The translations under genes and the position numbers were made by a program. Positions 8,132-16,032 of a stretch of DNA of 64,000 nucleotides are shown piece after piece. How positions within the stretch are numbered: the stretch's first letter is position 1; each line of letters starts with the position of its first letter. The notes beneath the pieces were generated by a model, which did no database searches, was not told the DNA's origin, and saw only the letters and a list, made by a program, of their open reading frames with translations. The stretch spans positions 992,001 through 1,056,000 of the forward strand of contig NZ_RJKE01000001.1 of NCBI RefSeq assembly GCF_003751225.1. Direction: 5' to 3'. The DNA comes from Actinocorallia herbida (lineage in GTDB: Bacteria; Actinomycetota; Actinomycetes; Streptosporangiales; Streptosporangiaceae).

Positions 8132-9376
8132 CTACTTCAGCGGGGTGTTGGCGGTGCACTTGAGGTGCTGCGCCACCTCGAAGGAGTCCCCGTTCAGCCG
8201 GACGAGCGCGCCGCAGCCATTGGGCTCCTTCTTGTCCTTGGGGTACTCGATCCGCCCGAAACCGGGGTTCTCGTAGGTGAAGGCATCCGCCGCGGCGAGG
8301 AACGACTCACGCGTCAGGTCCTTGCCCGCCTTGGCGGCGATGGCGAGGAACACGTCGGCGGCCCAGTAGCCCACGGCCATGTGCTGGGTGAACTCGACGG
8401 CGCCGCCGCCGGACGCCTTGGTGATGTCCGCCTTCATCTTGACGACCTCGGGCAGATCCGACTCGAACGGCTCGAACTGCGGCGAGGACAGGACGCCGTT
8501 CAGGCCCGCCTTGAGCGCGGGGTCCTTGAGCACGACGGGGTCGTAGCTCGTCGCGTCACTGATCGCGCCCTTGTATCCGGCCTTGCGCAGCGCGCCGAAC
8601 AGCCCCGCGTTGAGCTTGGCGCCGGCCATGATCGACACGACCACGTCGGGCGGGCCGCCCTCGGCGTCCATGATCTTGTTGACGTAGGGCAGCCAGTCCT
8701 GCGGCGGCGCGGTCGCGGGGATGGCCGCCGACGTGCCGGCGATCCCGAATCCGGCCGCGGTGAACGACAGGCCGATGTTGCCGACGCCCGTCTTGGAGGC
8801 GGTGGAGTCGGTGCCCTGGATCCAGGCGGTCTTGCCGTCGGCGCCGCCGAGTTCGGCGGCCACCTGCGAGCCCCACCAGGTCTGGGTGGAGGAGCCGGGG
8901 GAGGGCGCGAGGCAGCCGTTGTAGCCGAACGCCGACTTGAGACCGCACCACTGCGGACCCGTCGCCCAGCCGAACCACGGCACGCCCTGCTGCTCCAGGA
9001 AGCCGCCGCCGCCGAACGACGGCGAGCTGACCGGGACGACCGCGAACACCTCGTCCTTCTGGACGAGCTTCTGCGCCGCGGTGGCGCCCTTGGCCGGGTC
9101 CATCCCGTCGTCTTCTGCCCCGACGAACTCGATCTTGCGCCCGTTCACACCGCCTTCTTCGTTGGCCCGGTCGAACCGGGCCTTGGCGCCGATCTCGGCG
9201 GCGCCGGTGGAGTATCCGGTGGCGCTGGTCTTGGCCAGGATGCCGCCGATCTTGATGGTGGTGTCGGTGACGCCCGCGGCTCCGTCGCCGGAGCCGGTGT
9301 TCTCCGTCGTCGTACAGCCGGTGAGGAGGGTCGCGGTGATGGCCGCGGCGACCGCGGCCCGAGTTTTCATGCGCAT
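8132..9376 (-). CDS. Lipoprotein substrate-binding protein of Liv-type ABC importer
   Basis: The 414-residue protein begins MRMKTRAAVAAAITATLLTGC, a lipoprotein signal with lipobox LTGC, so it is anchored outside the membrane. The mature part is a two-lobed periplasmic-binding-protein type I fold: IKIGGILAKTS near residue 48, NEEGGVNGRKIEFV near residue 77, a central ligand region and a hinge near residue 250. It matches the amide/urea/branched-chain (HAAT) family rather than classical LivJ. The ATG at 9376 has GGGAG upstream. The intergenic space up to 9489 carries two operator copies shared with the divergent alcohol dehydrogenase. It is the first gene of the operon followed by the fused permease/ATPase and LivG. 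The ligand cannot be read from the sequence. Confidence 0.88.
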   Translation of the reverse strand: MRMKTRAAVAAAITATLLTGCTTTENTGSGDGAAGVTDTTIKIGGILAKTSATGYSTGAAEIGAKARFDRANEEGGVNGRKIEFVGAEDDGMDPAKGATAAQKLVQKDEVFAVVPVSSPSFGGGGFLEQQGVPWFGWATGPQWCGLKSAFGYNGCLAPSPGSSTQTWWGSQVAAELGGADGKTAWIQGTDSTASKTGVGNIGLSFTAAGFGIAGTSAAIPATAPPQDWLPYVNKIMDAEGGPPDVVVSIMAGAKLNAGLFGALRKAGYKGAISDATSYDPVVLKDPALKAGLNGVLSSPQFEPFESDLPEVVKMKADITKASGGGAVEFTQHMAVGYWAADVFLAIAAKAGKDLTRESFLAAADAFTYENPGFGRIEYPKDKKEPNGCGALVRLNGDSFEVAQHLKCTANTPLK

Positions 9377-9414
9377 ATGGGGTGGACTCCCGTGCGGAGT
9401 TCGCGCTAACTGAC

Positions 9415-9428
9415 CTAGCGCTCGCTTG
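9415..9428. promoter_or_regulatory. KstR2-like operator, one mismatch
   Basis: CTAGCGCTCGCTTG differs from CAAGC-N4-GCTTG at one base. It lies 39 bp upstream of the binding-protein gene start on the minus strand and is the nearer of two copies in this divergent promoter region. Confidence 0.5.
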
Positions 9429-9457
9429 ATCCGGAGGGTACGACGCCGGTCTCGTAC

Positions 9458-9471
9458 CAAGCAAGTGCTTG
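9458..9471. promoter_or_regulatory. KstR2-like operator upstream of alcohol dehydrogenase
   Basis: CAAGCAAGTGCTTG is a perfect copy of the motif; with flanks, CC...GG extends the arms by one base on each side. It lies 17 bp upstream of the ATG at 9489, where a bound repressor would block transcription. Confidence 0.65.
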
Positions 9472-9488
9472 GTGTTACGGTGCTCGGT

Positions 9489-10589
9489 ATGACGACAATG
9501 CGTGCCGCCGTGCTCCGCGAGTTCGGCGCCCCCCTGGAGATCCTTTCGGTGGACGTGCAGGAGCCGAGGGCCGGCGAGGTCCTGGTGAAGATCGCCGCCT
9601 CCGGCATCTGCGGCTCCGACCTGAAGACCTTGGACGGCAAGAGCCCCGTCGTCAGGAAGCTCCCCGTCATCCCCGGGCATGAGAGCGCGGGCGTCGTCGC
9701 CGCCGTGGGACCCGGCGTGACCGGGGTGAAGGAGGGCGACCACGTCATCGTGGCGATGAACGGGCCGTGCGGACGGTGCCGCAACTGCACCCGCGGCCGG
9801 GTCCACCTGTGCTCGGGCAGGTCCCGGATGGCCGCGATCATGGGCATGATGCCCGACGGCTCCACCCGGCTGTCCCTCGACGGCGAGGCCGTGGCCCCCT
9901 ACATCGGCATCGGCTCGTTCGCCGAGTACGCGGTGGTCGCCGAGCCGATGTGCGTCCGGGTCGCCAAGGACGTGCCGCTCGACCTGCTGTCGCTGACCGC
10001 CTGCGGCGTCGTCACCGGGGTCGGCGCGGTGCTCAACACCGCGAAGGTCGAGCCCGGCGCGTCGGTGCTGGTCGTGGGCGCGGGCGGGGTCGGCCTCAAC
10101 GTCATCCAGGGCGCGGTGCTCGCGGGCGCGACGACCGTCATCGCGGCCGACGTGCTGCCCGGCAAGCTCGAGCTGGCCAAGGAGTTCGGCGCCACCCACA
10201 CGCTGCTGTCGGAGGACCTGCCCAAGCAGGTCGGCGAGATCGTCCGGGGCGGCGTCGACTACGCGTTCGACGTCACCGGCAACCCCGCGGCCCTCACCGC
10301 GGCGTTCGCCGCCACCCAGCCCGGCGGCACCACGGTCATGGTCGGCAGCCCCTCGGCCCCGACCCTCGACATCCCCACCTCCGCGCTCTTCTCCTCCCGC
10401 CGCCTCATGGGCACCCAGGGCGGCGACGCCAACCCCGCGCGCGACCTCCCCCTCCTCGTCGACCTCTACCGCCAGGGCCGCCTCAACCTCGACTCCCTGG
10501 CCACCGAACGCGTCTCCCTCGACGCCGTCAACGACGCCATCACCCGGGTCCGCACCGGCCAGGTGGCCCGCTCCATCATCACCTTCTGA
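9489..10589 (+). CDS. Zinc-dependent alcohol dehydrogenase (MDR family)
   Basis: The 366-residue medium-chain dehydrogenase has catalytic-zinc Cys in SGICGSD near residue 38 and GHESAG near residue 62. The structural-zinc loop GPCGRCRNCTRGRVHLC near residue 92 contains all four Cys. The NAD-binding motif is VVGAGGVGLNVIQGA near residue 195, followed by an acidic residue (AADV), which favours NAD over NADP. Length and the zinc loop are like the class III/FrmA branch. It probably oxidises an alcohol to an aldehyde or ketone in the same catabolic programme as its neighbours, because its promoter holds a perfect operator. ATG 9489 is preferred; ATG 9498 is possible. A hairpin terminator follows. 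Confidence 0.88.
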   Translation: MTTMRAAVLREFGAPLEILSVDVQEPRAGEVLVKIAASGICGSDLKTLDGKSPVVRKLPVIPGHESAGVVAAVGPGVTGVKEGDHVIVAMNGPCGRCRNCTRGRVHLCSGRSRMAAIMGMMPDGSTRLSLDGEAVAPYIGIGSFAEYAVVAEPMCVRVAKDVPLDLLSLTACGVVTGVGAVLNTAKVEPGASVLVVGAGGVGLNVIQGAVLAGATTVIAADVLPGKLELAKEFGATHTLLSEDLPKQVGEIVRGGVDYAFDVTGNPAALTAAFAATQPGGTTVMVGSPSAPTLDIPTSALFSSRRLMGTQGGDANPARDLPLLVDLYRQGRLNLDSLATERVSLDAVNDAITRVRTGQVARSIITF

Positions 10590-10595
10590 CCGCCT

Positions 10596-10623
10596 CCGGG
10601 GGTGGCGCGGACGCCGCCCCCGG
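10596..10623 (+). terminator. Hairpin terminator after alcohol dehydrogenase
   Basis: The arms CCGGGGGTGGCG and CGCCGCCCCCGG form a 12-bp stem with one G-U pair and a 4-base loop, 7 bp after the stop at 10589. Confidence 0.65.
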
Positions 10624-10904
10624 GGCTCCCCGCCCGTCAGTCGGCGAAGAGCTCGTCGACATGGGTGGCGTTGGCGGCCCGTTCCAGCCACCGGTCGAGC
10701 TGGTCGCCGTCTTCGCAGGCGAGAATGCGCTCTCGCGCGGGCTGCGTGACCAGGATGTCGCGCGCTCGGAGGACCTTGATGACGGCCTCGGCGGCCGCCT
10801 GGGCGGCTCCCTCCGCGCGGAGGGAGTCGGTCCAGGGGCTGCTGTAGCTGAAGGGCTCGTACTGCATGAGGCTCTCCAGGTAAGTGCGACCGGAATCGGT
10901 GAGT

Positions 10905-11817
10905 GAGCCTTTTTCATCGTGCTTCGCGGTTGGCGAGGACGGCGATGGCTTTGACGAGGTGGCCGGCTTTGGAGGGGCTGCACCGGAGTCGGTGGAGTAG
11001 TTTCCATGACTTGAGCTGGGCGTTCGCCCGTTCGCCGGGTGCGCGCAGGCGGGCGTGGGAGCGGTTGGCCTGCTTCTGGGAGGCGGGTTTGCCGCGGCCC
11101 TTGTAGGGCGTGATCACCACGCGGGTCTCGGCGCCCTGGTAGCCCTTGTCGGCAAGGACAGTGATTCCGGTCTTGTGGAGCTCGCGCAGGATGCCCCAGA
11201 TCCGTGCGGCCGTCAGGTCGTGCGTCCGGCCGGGCAGCGCGCCCGAGGTCCACAGGATCTCCCCGTCAGGGCCTGCGATGACCTGGATGTTCACGCCGTG
11301 GTGGCGGTGCTTGGCCGAGTAGTACGGGCGGTCTGCGGCGACGCGGTCGGTGCGGATGAGTGTCCCGTCCATGACCAGCAGGTGCAGCCCGTCCCGCACG
11401 GCCCGGCGCAGCACCTGTGTCAGCTTCGGCGACCGGGACGACAGCAGCGCGACGACCTCCTCGACATACCGCCAAGCCGTCGAGATCGACACCTCGAAAC
11501 CAGCCCCCAACTGCGCGAACGTTTCTCCCTTGCGCAGGTGGACCAGCACCAGCAGCGCCTGCCGGCCTGGATTCAGCAGCCGCCAGGCCGAACCGATCGC
11601 CCTGCGATGCCGACGGATCAGCCCCGCGACGTAGTTCAGCGTTGAACGCGACAAATCGACGGCAGCACGATAGAACAGCACCGAAGCTCCTGGTCGAGAC
11701 GGGTGTTGGTTGTGGTGATCAACCCATCTACCAGGGGCTTCTTATCGTTTGAGGCCGTTCCGGGAACCCGCGGCCATGCTGTGATCAGCCCACCCGCACC
11801 CAGGATGAAAAAGGCTC
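10905..11817 (-). mobile_element. IS5-family insertion sequence, 913 bp, intact
   Basis: It has 14-bp perfect terminal inverted repeats (GAGCCTTTTTCATC at 10905-10918, complement at 11804-11817), flanked by the 3-bp direct repeat AGT (10902-10904 and 11818-11820). A 3-bp ANT duplication is characteristic of the ISL2 group of IS5. It contains one transposase gene and interrupts the gene at 10637-12419. Confidence 0.9.
10914..11681 (-). CDS. IS5-family DDE transposase
   Basis: This 255-residue transposase begins MLFYRAAVDLSRSTLNYVAG. It has an N-terminal helix-turn-helix (FAQLGAGFEVSISTAWRYVEEV, residues about 55-76). The DDE core follows: first Asp in LLVMDGTLIRTDRV near residue 103, second Asp in VLADKGYQGA near residue 175, and Glu in RAPGERANAQLKSW near residue 218. 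The spacing and the DKGYxG motif fit the DDE_Tnp_4 type used by IS5 relatives. The frame is intact, with no sign of programmed frameshift. The stop lies 9 bp inside the left end of the element. The element is probably still active, given perfect ends and a clean target duplication. Confidence 0.92.
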   Translation of the reverse strand: MLFYRAAVDLSRSTLNYVAGLIRRHRRAIGSAWRLLNPGRQALLVLVHLRKGETFAQLGAGFEVSISTAWRYVEEVVALLSSRSPKLTQVLRRAVRDGLHLLVMDGTLIRTDRVAADRPYYSAKHRHHGVNIQVIAGPDGEILWTSGALPGRTHDLTAARIWGILRELHKTGITVLADKGYQGAETRVVITPYKGRGKPASQKQANRSHARLRAPGERANAQLKSWKLLHRLRCSPSKAGHLVKAIAVLANREAR

Positions 11818-12512
11818 AGTGAACCCGCGACGAGGCTGTAGTACCGGGCTGCCTTTTCGCGGTCGGGCAAGGAATCGATGGCGGTGCAGAGGTTGCGGAG
11901 GAGGGGACGGTTGGCGGGGTCGTCGCCATGGTCCATGGCGGTGAGTGCGGCGAGGGAAATGTTCTCTTTCGCCGCCTCCATGGTGGAAATCGATTCTGTT
12001 CCGGACGGGCCGCAGGTGAGGGGGCGGAAGACCAGGCCGGGGCGGCCGAGGTCGAAGCCCGCCGCGCACCAGTTCGCGACCGCCGGGTCGGGGGTGATGA
12101 CGATGAAGGCGACCGGGCAGCGCAGGTCATGCCGCAGCCGCGCGTGGTAGAGCGGCCACGCCCACTCGCGGGAGCCGTCCTTGCGGAGCTGGACCTCCAG
12201 GCAGACGGCGAACTTCACCTTGCCGTCGGGGCGGGTGAAGACGAAGGTGCGGTCCCGGGTGAGCTCCACGGGCCGGAGGTCGTTGGCGTCCTCCGAGCCG
12301 AGCGAGATCGCGCACCCGTCGGGGATCTTCACGCCCAGTTGGGCGCAGAAATGGGTCACGAGGTCCGGGTTCTCTTTGACGAGAAGCATCCGTGCCTCAT
12401 GCGCTGAGGAAACAGGCATGGGTGGGACTGTAGTGACGGGTGACGGAATTCGTGCGCCAAATCAAGCTTTTCGGAAATGGATTGTCCGGGTTTATTAATA
12501 AGGAGGTGAAAA

Positions 12513-12590
12513 TTGATTTTGGCTGGGTGGGGTGGGGGATCTCCCGGTTTCGGGGGGTGGGATGGGGGTAGTGGGGGGCCGGTCGGGTAG
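12513..12590 (+). CDS. Candidate 25-residue Gly-rich peptide with perfect Shine-Dalgarno
   Basis: AAGGAGGTGA (12500-12509), a full complement to the 16S rRNA tail, is followed 3 bases later by TTG and 24 further sense codons (MILAGWGGGS...) ending in TAG at 12588. The site sits in an unusually AT-rich patch (TTTATTAATA) upstream of the CBS gene. The peptide has no recognisable family, and a non-ATG start plus low complexity make coding doubtful. Confidence 0.2.
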   Translation: MILAGWGGGSPGFGGWDGGSGGPVG

Positions 12591-12635
12591 GGCGGTTGGT
12601 GGACGGAGTGAATCGTCGGCTTCTGGGGGGAAGTC

Positions 12636-13064
12636 ATGGGGAACGAGATGAATGCTCGCGATCTGATGAGTCCTGGGGCGCGGACCATCGAGGGGCACGA
12701 GACGCTGGACCGGGCGGCGCAGCTCATGCGCGAGGAGGGCGTGGGGGCGCTGCCGATCGTCGGGCCGTCCGGGCGGTACGAGGGGATCCTGACGGACCGG
12801 GACATCGTGCTGAAGTGCGTCGCCGAAGGGCATGACCCGGCCAAGGTCACGGCGGCCGATCTCGCGGGCGGGCTGTACTCGTGCCCGCCGAGCGCGACCG
12901 TCGCGGAGGCGCTGGGGATCATGGAGAAGCACCGGATCCGCAGGCTGCCCGTGATCGACGACGACTCGATCGTCGGCATGATCAGCGAGGCCGACCTCGC
13001 CGAGCACCTGCCCGACACCCAACTCGCGGAGTTCTGCCACAAGATCTACATGGGCAGGGCCTGA
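12636..13064 (+). CDS. Paired CBS-domain protein, Hrp1-like
   Basis: The 142-residue protein consists of two CBS domains (residues about 8-62 and 75-130). The motifs are ETLDRAAQLMREEGVGALPIVG, GILTDRDIVLKCVAEG, ATVAEALGIMEKHRIRRLPVID and VGMISEADLAEHLPD. Length, order and the short tail ending in HKIY match the hypoxic response protein 1 type (Rv2626c) of mycobacteria, a cytoplasmic or secreted dimer of uncertain ligand. CBS pairs generally bind adenine nucleotides. The ATG at 12636 is preceded by GGGGGGAAG. It is convergent with the SDR gene, 21 bp apart, and has no visible link to steroid genes. No DosR-type box was recognised in the upstream 200 bp. Confidence 0.85.
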   Translation: MGNEMNARDLMSPGARTIEGHETLDRAAQLMREEGVGALPIVGPSGRYEGILTDRDIVLKCVAEGHDPAKVTAADLAGGLYSCPPSATVAEALGIMEKHRIRRLPVIDDDSIVGMISEADLAEHLPDTQLAEFCHKIYMGRA

Positions 13065-13085
13065 CCGCGCCCGACGGCGGCCGGT

Positions 13086-13859
13086 TCAGGCGAAGTGCTG
13101 GCCGCCGTTGACGTCGAGGACCGCGCCGGTGGTGGTGGCGGAGGCGTCGGAGGCGAAGTGGAGGACGGCTCGGGCGATGTCCTCTTCGGTGGCGATGCGG
13201 CGCAGTGCCATGGCGGCGGTGTCACGGGCGTGGATCTCCTCGAAGGTGGTGCCTTCGGCGGCGGCGCGGGCGGCCATCCAGTCGTCGAGGACGGCGCTGG
13301 CGATCCAGCCGGGGGCGACGCAGTTGACGCGGACGCCGTGCGGGCCCAGTTCGTCGGCGAGACAGTGCGAGAGCAGGTGGACGGCCGCCTTCCCGGCCGC
13401 GTAGTCGCTGCGTCCGGCGTATCCGGATCGGCTGGACATCGAGGTGATGTTCACGATCGACCCGGAGCCTTGCGCGACCATGTACGGCGCGAGGTAACGG
13501 CACGCCAGGAGCGTCCCGTACGCGGCGATGTCCACGACTTCGCGCCACTTGCTGAGATATGCCGCGTCCATGTCGAGGACGTTCTTGCGGTACGTGCCCG
13601 GAAAGGCCGCGTTGACCAGCACGTCGATCCGGCCGAACCGCTCGTGCACCGTCGCCGCGAGCGCCTGGACGGCTTCGGGGTCGGTCACGTCGGTGGGCAC
13701 GGCGAGGGCGCCGGTCTCGGCGGCGATCGCCTCGAGCGTCGCGGGGGTCCTGGCGGCGACGGCGACCTTCGCGCCCTCGTCGGCCATGAGCCGCGCGAGG
13801 GTCCTGCCGAGCCCCGGTCCCGCGCCGGTGATGACCGCGATCTTGCCTTCGAGCACCAT
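13086..13859 (-). CDS. Short-chain dehydrogenase/reductase (SDR)
   Basis: The 257-residue classical SDR has the cofactor motif TGAGPGLG near residue 11, the NAA(F) segment of the NNAG motif (VLVNAAFPG) near residue 87, Ser in ITSMSSRSG near residue 142 and YAAGK at about 155-159. The catalytic Ser-Tyr-Lys set is complete. The tail DVNGGQHFA is typical of actinobacterial hydroxyacyl or hydroxysteroid dehydrogenases. The gene is divergent from the acyl-CoA dehydrogenase operon, and both share the perfect operator at 13873-13886, 14 bp from this ATG. It probably oxidises a hydroxyl group of a CoA-bound catabolite; the substrate is inferred from context only. Confidence 0.87.
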   Translation of the reverse strand: MVLEGKIAVITGAGPGLGRTLARLMADEGAKVAVAARTPATLEAIAAETGALAVPTDVTDPEAVQALAATVHERFGRIDVLVNAAFPGTYRKNVLDMDAAYLSKWREVVDIAAYGTLLACRYLAPYMVAQGSGSIVNITSMSSRSGYAGRSDYAAGKAAVHLLSHCLADELGPHGVRVNCVAPGWIASAVLDDWMAARAAAEGTTFEEIHARDTAAMALRRIATEEDIARAVLHFASDASATTTGAVLDVNGGQHFA

Positions 13860-13872
13860 GCGCGCACTGTAC

Positions 13873-13886
13873 CAAGCGATTGCTTG
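13873..13886. promoter_or_regulatory. KstR2-like operator between SDR and ACAD operon
   Basis: CAAGCGATTGCTTG is a perfect CAAGC-N4-GCTTG site, 13 bp from the SDR ATG and 17 bp from the GTG of the first acyl-CoA dehydrogenase. Flanking GTACC...GGTAC (13869-13873 and 13890-13894) forms an additional outer inverted repeat. Confidence 0.68.
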
Positions 13887-13903
13887 TTTGGTACCGTGCG
13901 GAC

Positions 13904-15025
13904 GTGGATCTCACCTTCACGCCCGCCCAGGAGGCGCTCCGCGCCGAGGTCAGGGAGTGGCTCGCGGCCAACGTGCCGGCCGAGCCCCTCCCGTCGATGG
14001 ACACCGCAGAGGGGTTCGCGAGGCACCGGGAGTGGGAGCGCTCGCTCGCCGCGGCCCGCCTCAGCGTCCCGACCTGGCCCGCCGAGTACGGCGGGCGCGG
14101 GGCCGGACTCGTCGAATGGCTCATCTGCGAAGAGGAGTACTGGGCCTCCGGCGCCCCCGGCCGGGTCAGCCAGAACGGGATCTTCCTGCTCGCGCCGACC
14201 GTCCTGCACTGGGGCACGCCCGAGCAGAAGGCCCGGTTCCTCCCGAAGATGGCGACGGCCGAGGAGGTCTGGGCCCAGGCCTGGTCCGAGCCGGAGTCCG
14301 GCAGCGACCTCGCGTCCCTGCGCGCCACCGCCACCCCGGACGGCGACGGCTGGCGGCTGAGCGGCCAGAAGACCTGGAGCTCCCGCGCGGTGTTCGCCGA
14401 CTGGGGCTTCGGCCTGTTCCGCTCCGACCCCGCCTCCGAACGCCACCATGGCCTCACCTACTACCTCTTCCCCCTCGACGCCCCGGGCATCACCGTCCGG
14501 CCGATCGCCCAGCTCGACGGGGAGACCGGCTTCGCGGAGATCTTCTTCGACGACGTGTACGTGCCCGCGTCACAGGTGCTCGGCGGCGTCGGCAAGGGGT
14601 GGTCGGTCGCGATGGCCACCACGTCGTCCGAACGCGGTCTCACCTTGCGCAGCCCGGGACGGTTCATGGCCGTCGCGGACAGGCTGCTCGCCCTCGCCGC
14701 GGAGTCGGGCGACCGGACCCTCCAGGACGCCGCGGTCGGCGCCTGGTCCGACGCCGACGCCTACCGCCTGTACACCTGGGCCGCGGTGGCGCGCCTGGAA
14801 GAGGGCATCGAACTCGGGCCCGCCTCGTCCCTGATGAAGACCTTCTGGTCCGAACTCGACCTGAAACTGCACGAACTCGCCCTGGCCCTGCGCGGCCCCG
14901 CCGCCGCCCTCGCCGACCGCTGGATGGACGGGTTCCTGTTCGCCCTCGCCGGCCCGATCTACGCCGGGACGAACGAGATCCAGCGCAACATCATCGCCGA
15001 ACGAGTCCTGGGGCTGCCCCGATGA
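13904..15025 (+). CDS. Acyl-CoA dehydrogenase, large-type subunit (FadE)
   Basis: The 373-residue protein is an acyl-CoA dehydrogenase: VDLTFTPAQEALRAEVREWLA at the N-terminus, the FAD/substrate motif QAWSEPESGSDLASL near residue 127, SGQKTWSS near residue 155, and IYAGTNEIQRNIIAERVLGLPR at the end. In MCAD the base is the Glu of YEGT; here that position is Ala (YAGT), so the base must be elsewhere, as in other FadE types. It is followed with ATGA overlap by a second, shorter ACAD. This is the arrangement of the heterotetrameric (alpha2beta2) steroid-side-chain and ring FadE pairs of mycobacteria. The GTG at 13904 is chosen because upstream codons run into the operator. It is the first gene of a five-gene operon. 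Confidence 0.88.
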   Translation: MDLTFTPAQEALRAEVREWLAANVPAEPLPSMDTAEGFARHREWERSLAAARLSVPTWPAEYGGRGAGLVEWLICEEEYWASGAPGRVSQNGIFLLAPTVLHWGTPEQKARFLPKMATAEEVWAQAWSEPESGSDLASLRATATPDGDGWRLSGQKTWSSRAVFADWGFGLFRSDPASERHHGLTYYLFPLDAPGITVRPIAQLDGETGFAEIFFDDVYVPASQVLGGVGKGWSVAMATTSSERGLTLRSPGRFMAVADRLLALAAESGDRTLQDAAVGAWSDADAYRLYTWAAVARLEEGIELGPASSLMKTFWSELDLKLHELALALRGPAAALADRWMDGFLFALAGPIYAGTNEIQRNIIAERVLGLPR

Positions 15026-16032
15026 GATTCGCCTTCACCGAGGACCAGCGGATGCTGGCCGCGACGGTCGCCGAGACCCTCGCCAAGTCCTGCCCGCCCG
15101 CGCTGGTGCGCGCCGCGCGCACCGATCCGGCGGTCCGGCGCGGCGACGCCTGGGCCGCGCTCGCCGGGCTGGGCCTGCTCGGCGCGACCGTGCCCGAGGA
15201 CCAGGGCGGCCTCGGCCTCACCCCCCTCGACACCGTGCTCGCCTGGGTCGAGGTCGGCCGCGCCTGCGTCCCCGGCCCCCTCGTCGAGACCGCGGTCGCC
15301 GCGCCGCTGCTGCTGCCGAAGGGCTCGCCGTGGCTCGAACGGATCGCGGCGGGCGAGGCCGCGGTGTCCGTGCGCTGCGCGGAGAACCCCTACCTGCTCG
15401 ACGCCGACGTGGCCGACCTGCTCCTGCTGCCGGAGGAGGCCACCGCCTCGCCCGTCGCGCTGGACTCCGCCGACGGGACGCGGCGGCTGTTCACCGTCGC
15501 GGGCGAGACCGCCCCGGGCGGCACCGCCGCCGACCACGCGTCGGTCGCGGTCTCCGCCCAGCTCCTCGGCCTCGGCGACCACCTCCTGGACGCCGCCGTC
15601 GCCTACGCCGCGCAGCGCAGGCAGTTCGGCAAGGCCATCGGCTCCTTCCAGGCGGTCAAGCACCTGCTCGCCGACGTCGCGGTGGGCCTGCGCTTCGCCG
15701 AACCGCTGGTGCACCGCGCCGCGTACTCCCTCGCGCACCCCGGCCCGGTACCCGGCAGCCCCGGCGAAGCCGGGTCCTCCCAGCGGCCGGGAACCGGGCC
15801 CCATGGGTACAGCCCGGACATCGCTCGCGACGTGTCGGCGGCCAAGGTCGCGGTCGCCGAGGCGGCGCACCGCGCGGCCCGGGTCGCGCTCCAGGTGCAC
15901 GGCGCGATCGGCTACACCGACGAACTCGACCTGCACCTGTGGCTGTCGCGGGTCTGGGCGCTCGTCCCGGCCTGGGGCGACCCCGGATTCCACCGGGCCC
16001 GGATGCGCGCGGCGCTCCTGGCCGCCCGGTGA
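15022..16032 (+). CDS. Acyl-CoA dehydrogenase, short partner subunit (FadE)
   Basis: This 336-residue ACAD begins MRFAFTEDQRMLAATVAETL. It keeps VPEDQGGLG near residue 59, AQRRQFGKAIGSFQAVKHLLAD near residue 193 and ALQVHGAIGYTDELDLHLW near residue 291. It lacks the YxGT motif and much of the middle domain, as in the non-catalytic-like partners of alpha2beta2 FadE pairs. An oddity lies between residues about 239 and 262: a Pro/Gly/Ser insert (PGPVPGSPGEAG...) encoded by a palindromic DNA element (15742-15800) in a helix that is normally continuous. The reading frame is kept. ATGA overlap with the upstream ACAD and GTGA overlap with hyuA mark tight coupling. Confidence 0.85.
   Translation: MRFAFTEDQRMLAATVAETLAKSCPPALVRAARTDPAVRRGDAWAALAGLGLLGATVPEDQGGLGLTPLDTVLAWVEVGRACVPGPLVETAVAAPLLLPKGSPWLERIAAGEAAVSVRCAENPYLLDADVADLLLLPEEATASPVALDSADGTRRLFTVAGETAPGGTAADHASVAVSAQLLGLGDHLLDAAVAYAAQRRQFGKAIGSFQAVKHLLADVAVGLRFAEPLVHRAAYSLAHPGPVPGSPGEAGSSQRPGTGPHGYSPDIARDVSAAKVAVAEAAHRAARVALQVHGAIGYTDELDLHLWLSRVWALVPAWGDPGFHRARMRAALLAAR
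15742..15800. repeat. In-frame palindromic element inside acyl-CoA dehydrogenase gene
   Basis: The outer arms GGCCCGGTACCCGGC (15742-15756) and GCCGGGAACCGGGCC (15786-15800) are inverted repeats over 15 bp with one mismatch. An inner perfect hairpin (CCCGGC-GAA-GCCGGG, 15760-15774) is nested within. It is translated as a Pro/Gly/Ser-rich insert. Confidence 0.7.

Larger units (their letters stand above)
10637..12419 (-). pseudogene. Rpn-like/DUF family protein gene split by an IS element
   Basis: The N-terminal part (12419 down to 11818) encodes about 200 residues: VKFAVCLEVQLRKDGSREWAWPLY, LRCPVAFIVITPD and LGRPGLVFRPL. This pattern belongs to an actinobacterial family of about 290 residues related to PD-(D/E)XK-type transposase-associated proteins. 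The C-terminal part (10904 down to 10637) gives a tail with VIKVLRARDILVTQPARERI and GDQLDRWLERAA, the usual end of the same family. Removing the IS at 10905-11817 with one AGT copy joins the halves in frame (VAGS-LTDSGRTYLESL) to give 288 residues with no other lesion. The disruption is therefore recent. The biochemical function of the family is not established here. Confidence 0.85.

Noticed and set aside
5545-8163. An 872-codon open frame on the plus strand opposite the Liv fusion
   Set aside because: It is antisense to a conserved transporter and its translation is Arg/Gly/Glu-rich low complexity without motifs.
10914-11681. Possible frameshift in the transposase
   Set aside because: The frame is continuous with all three DDE residues in order, so no frameshift is needed.
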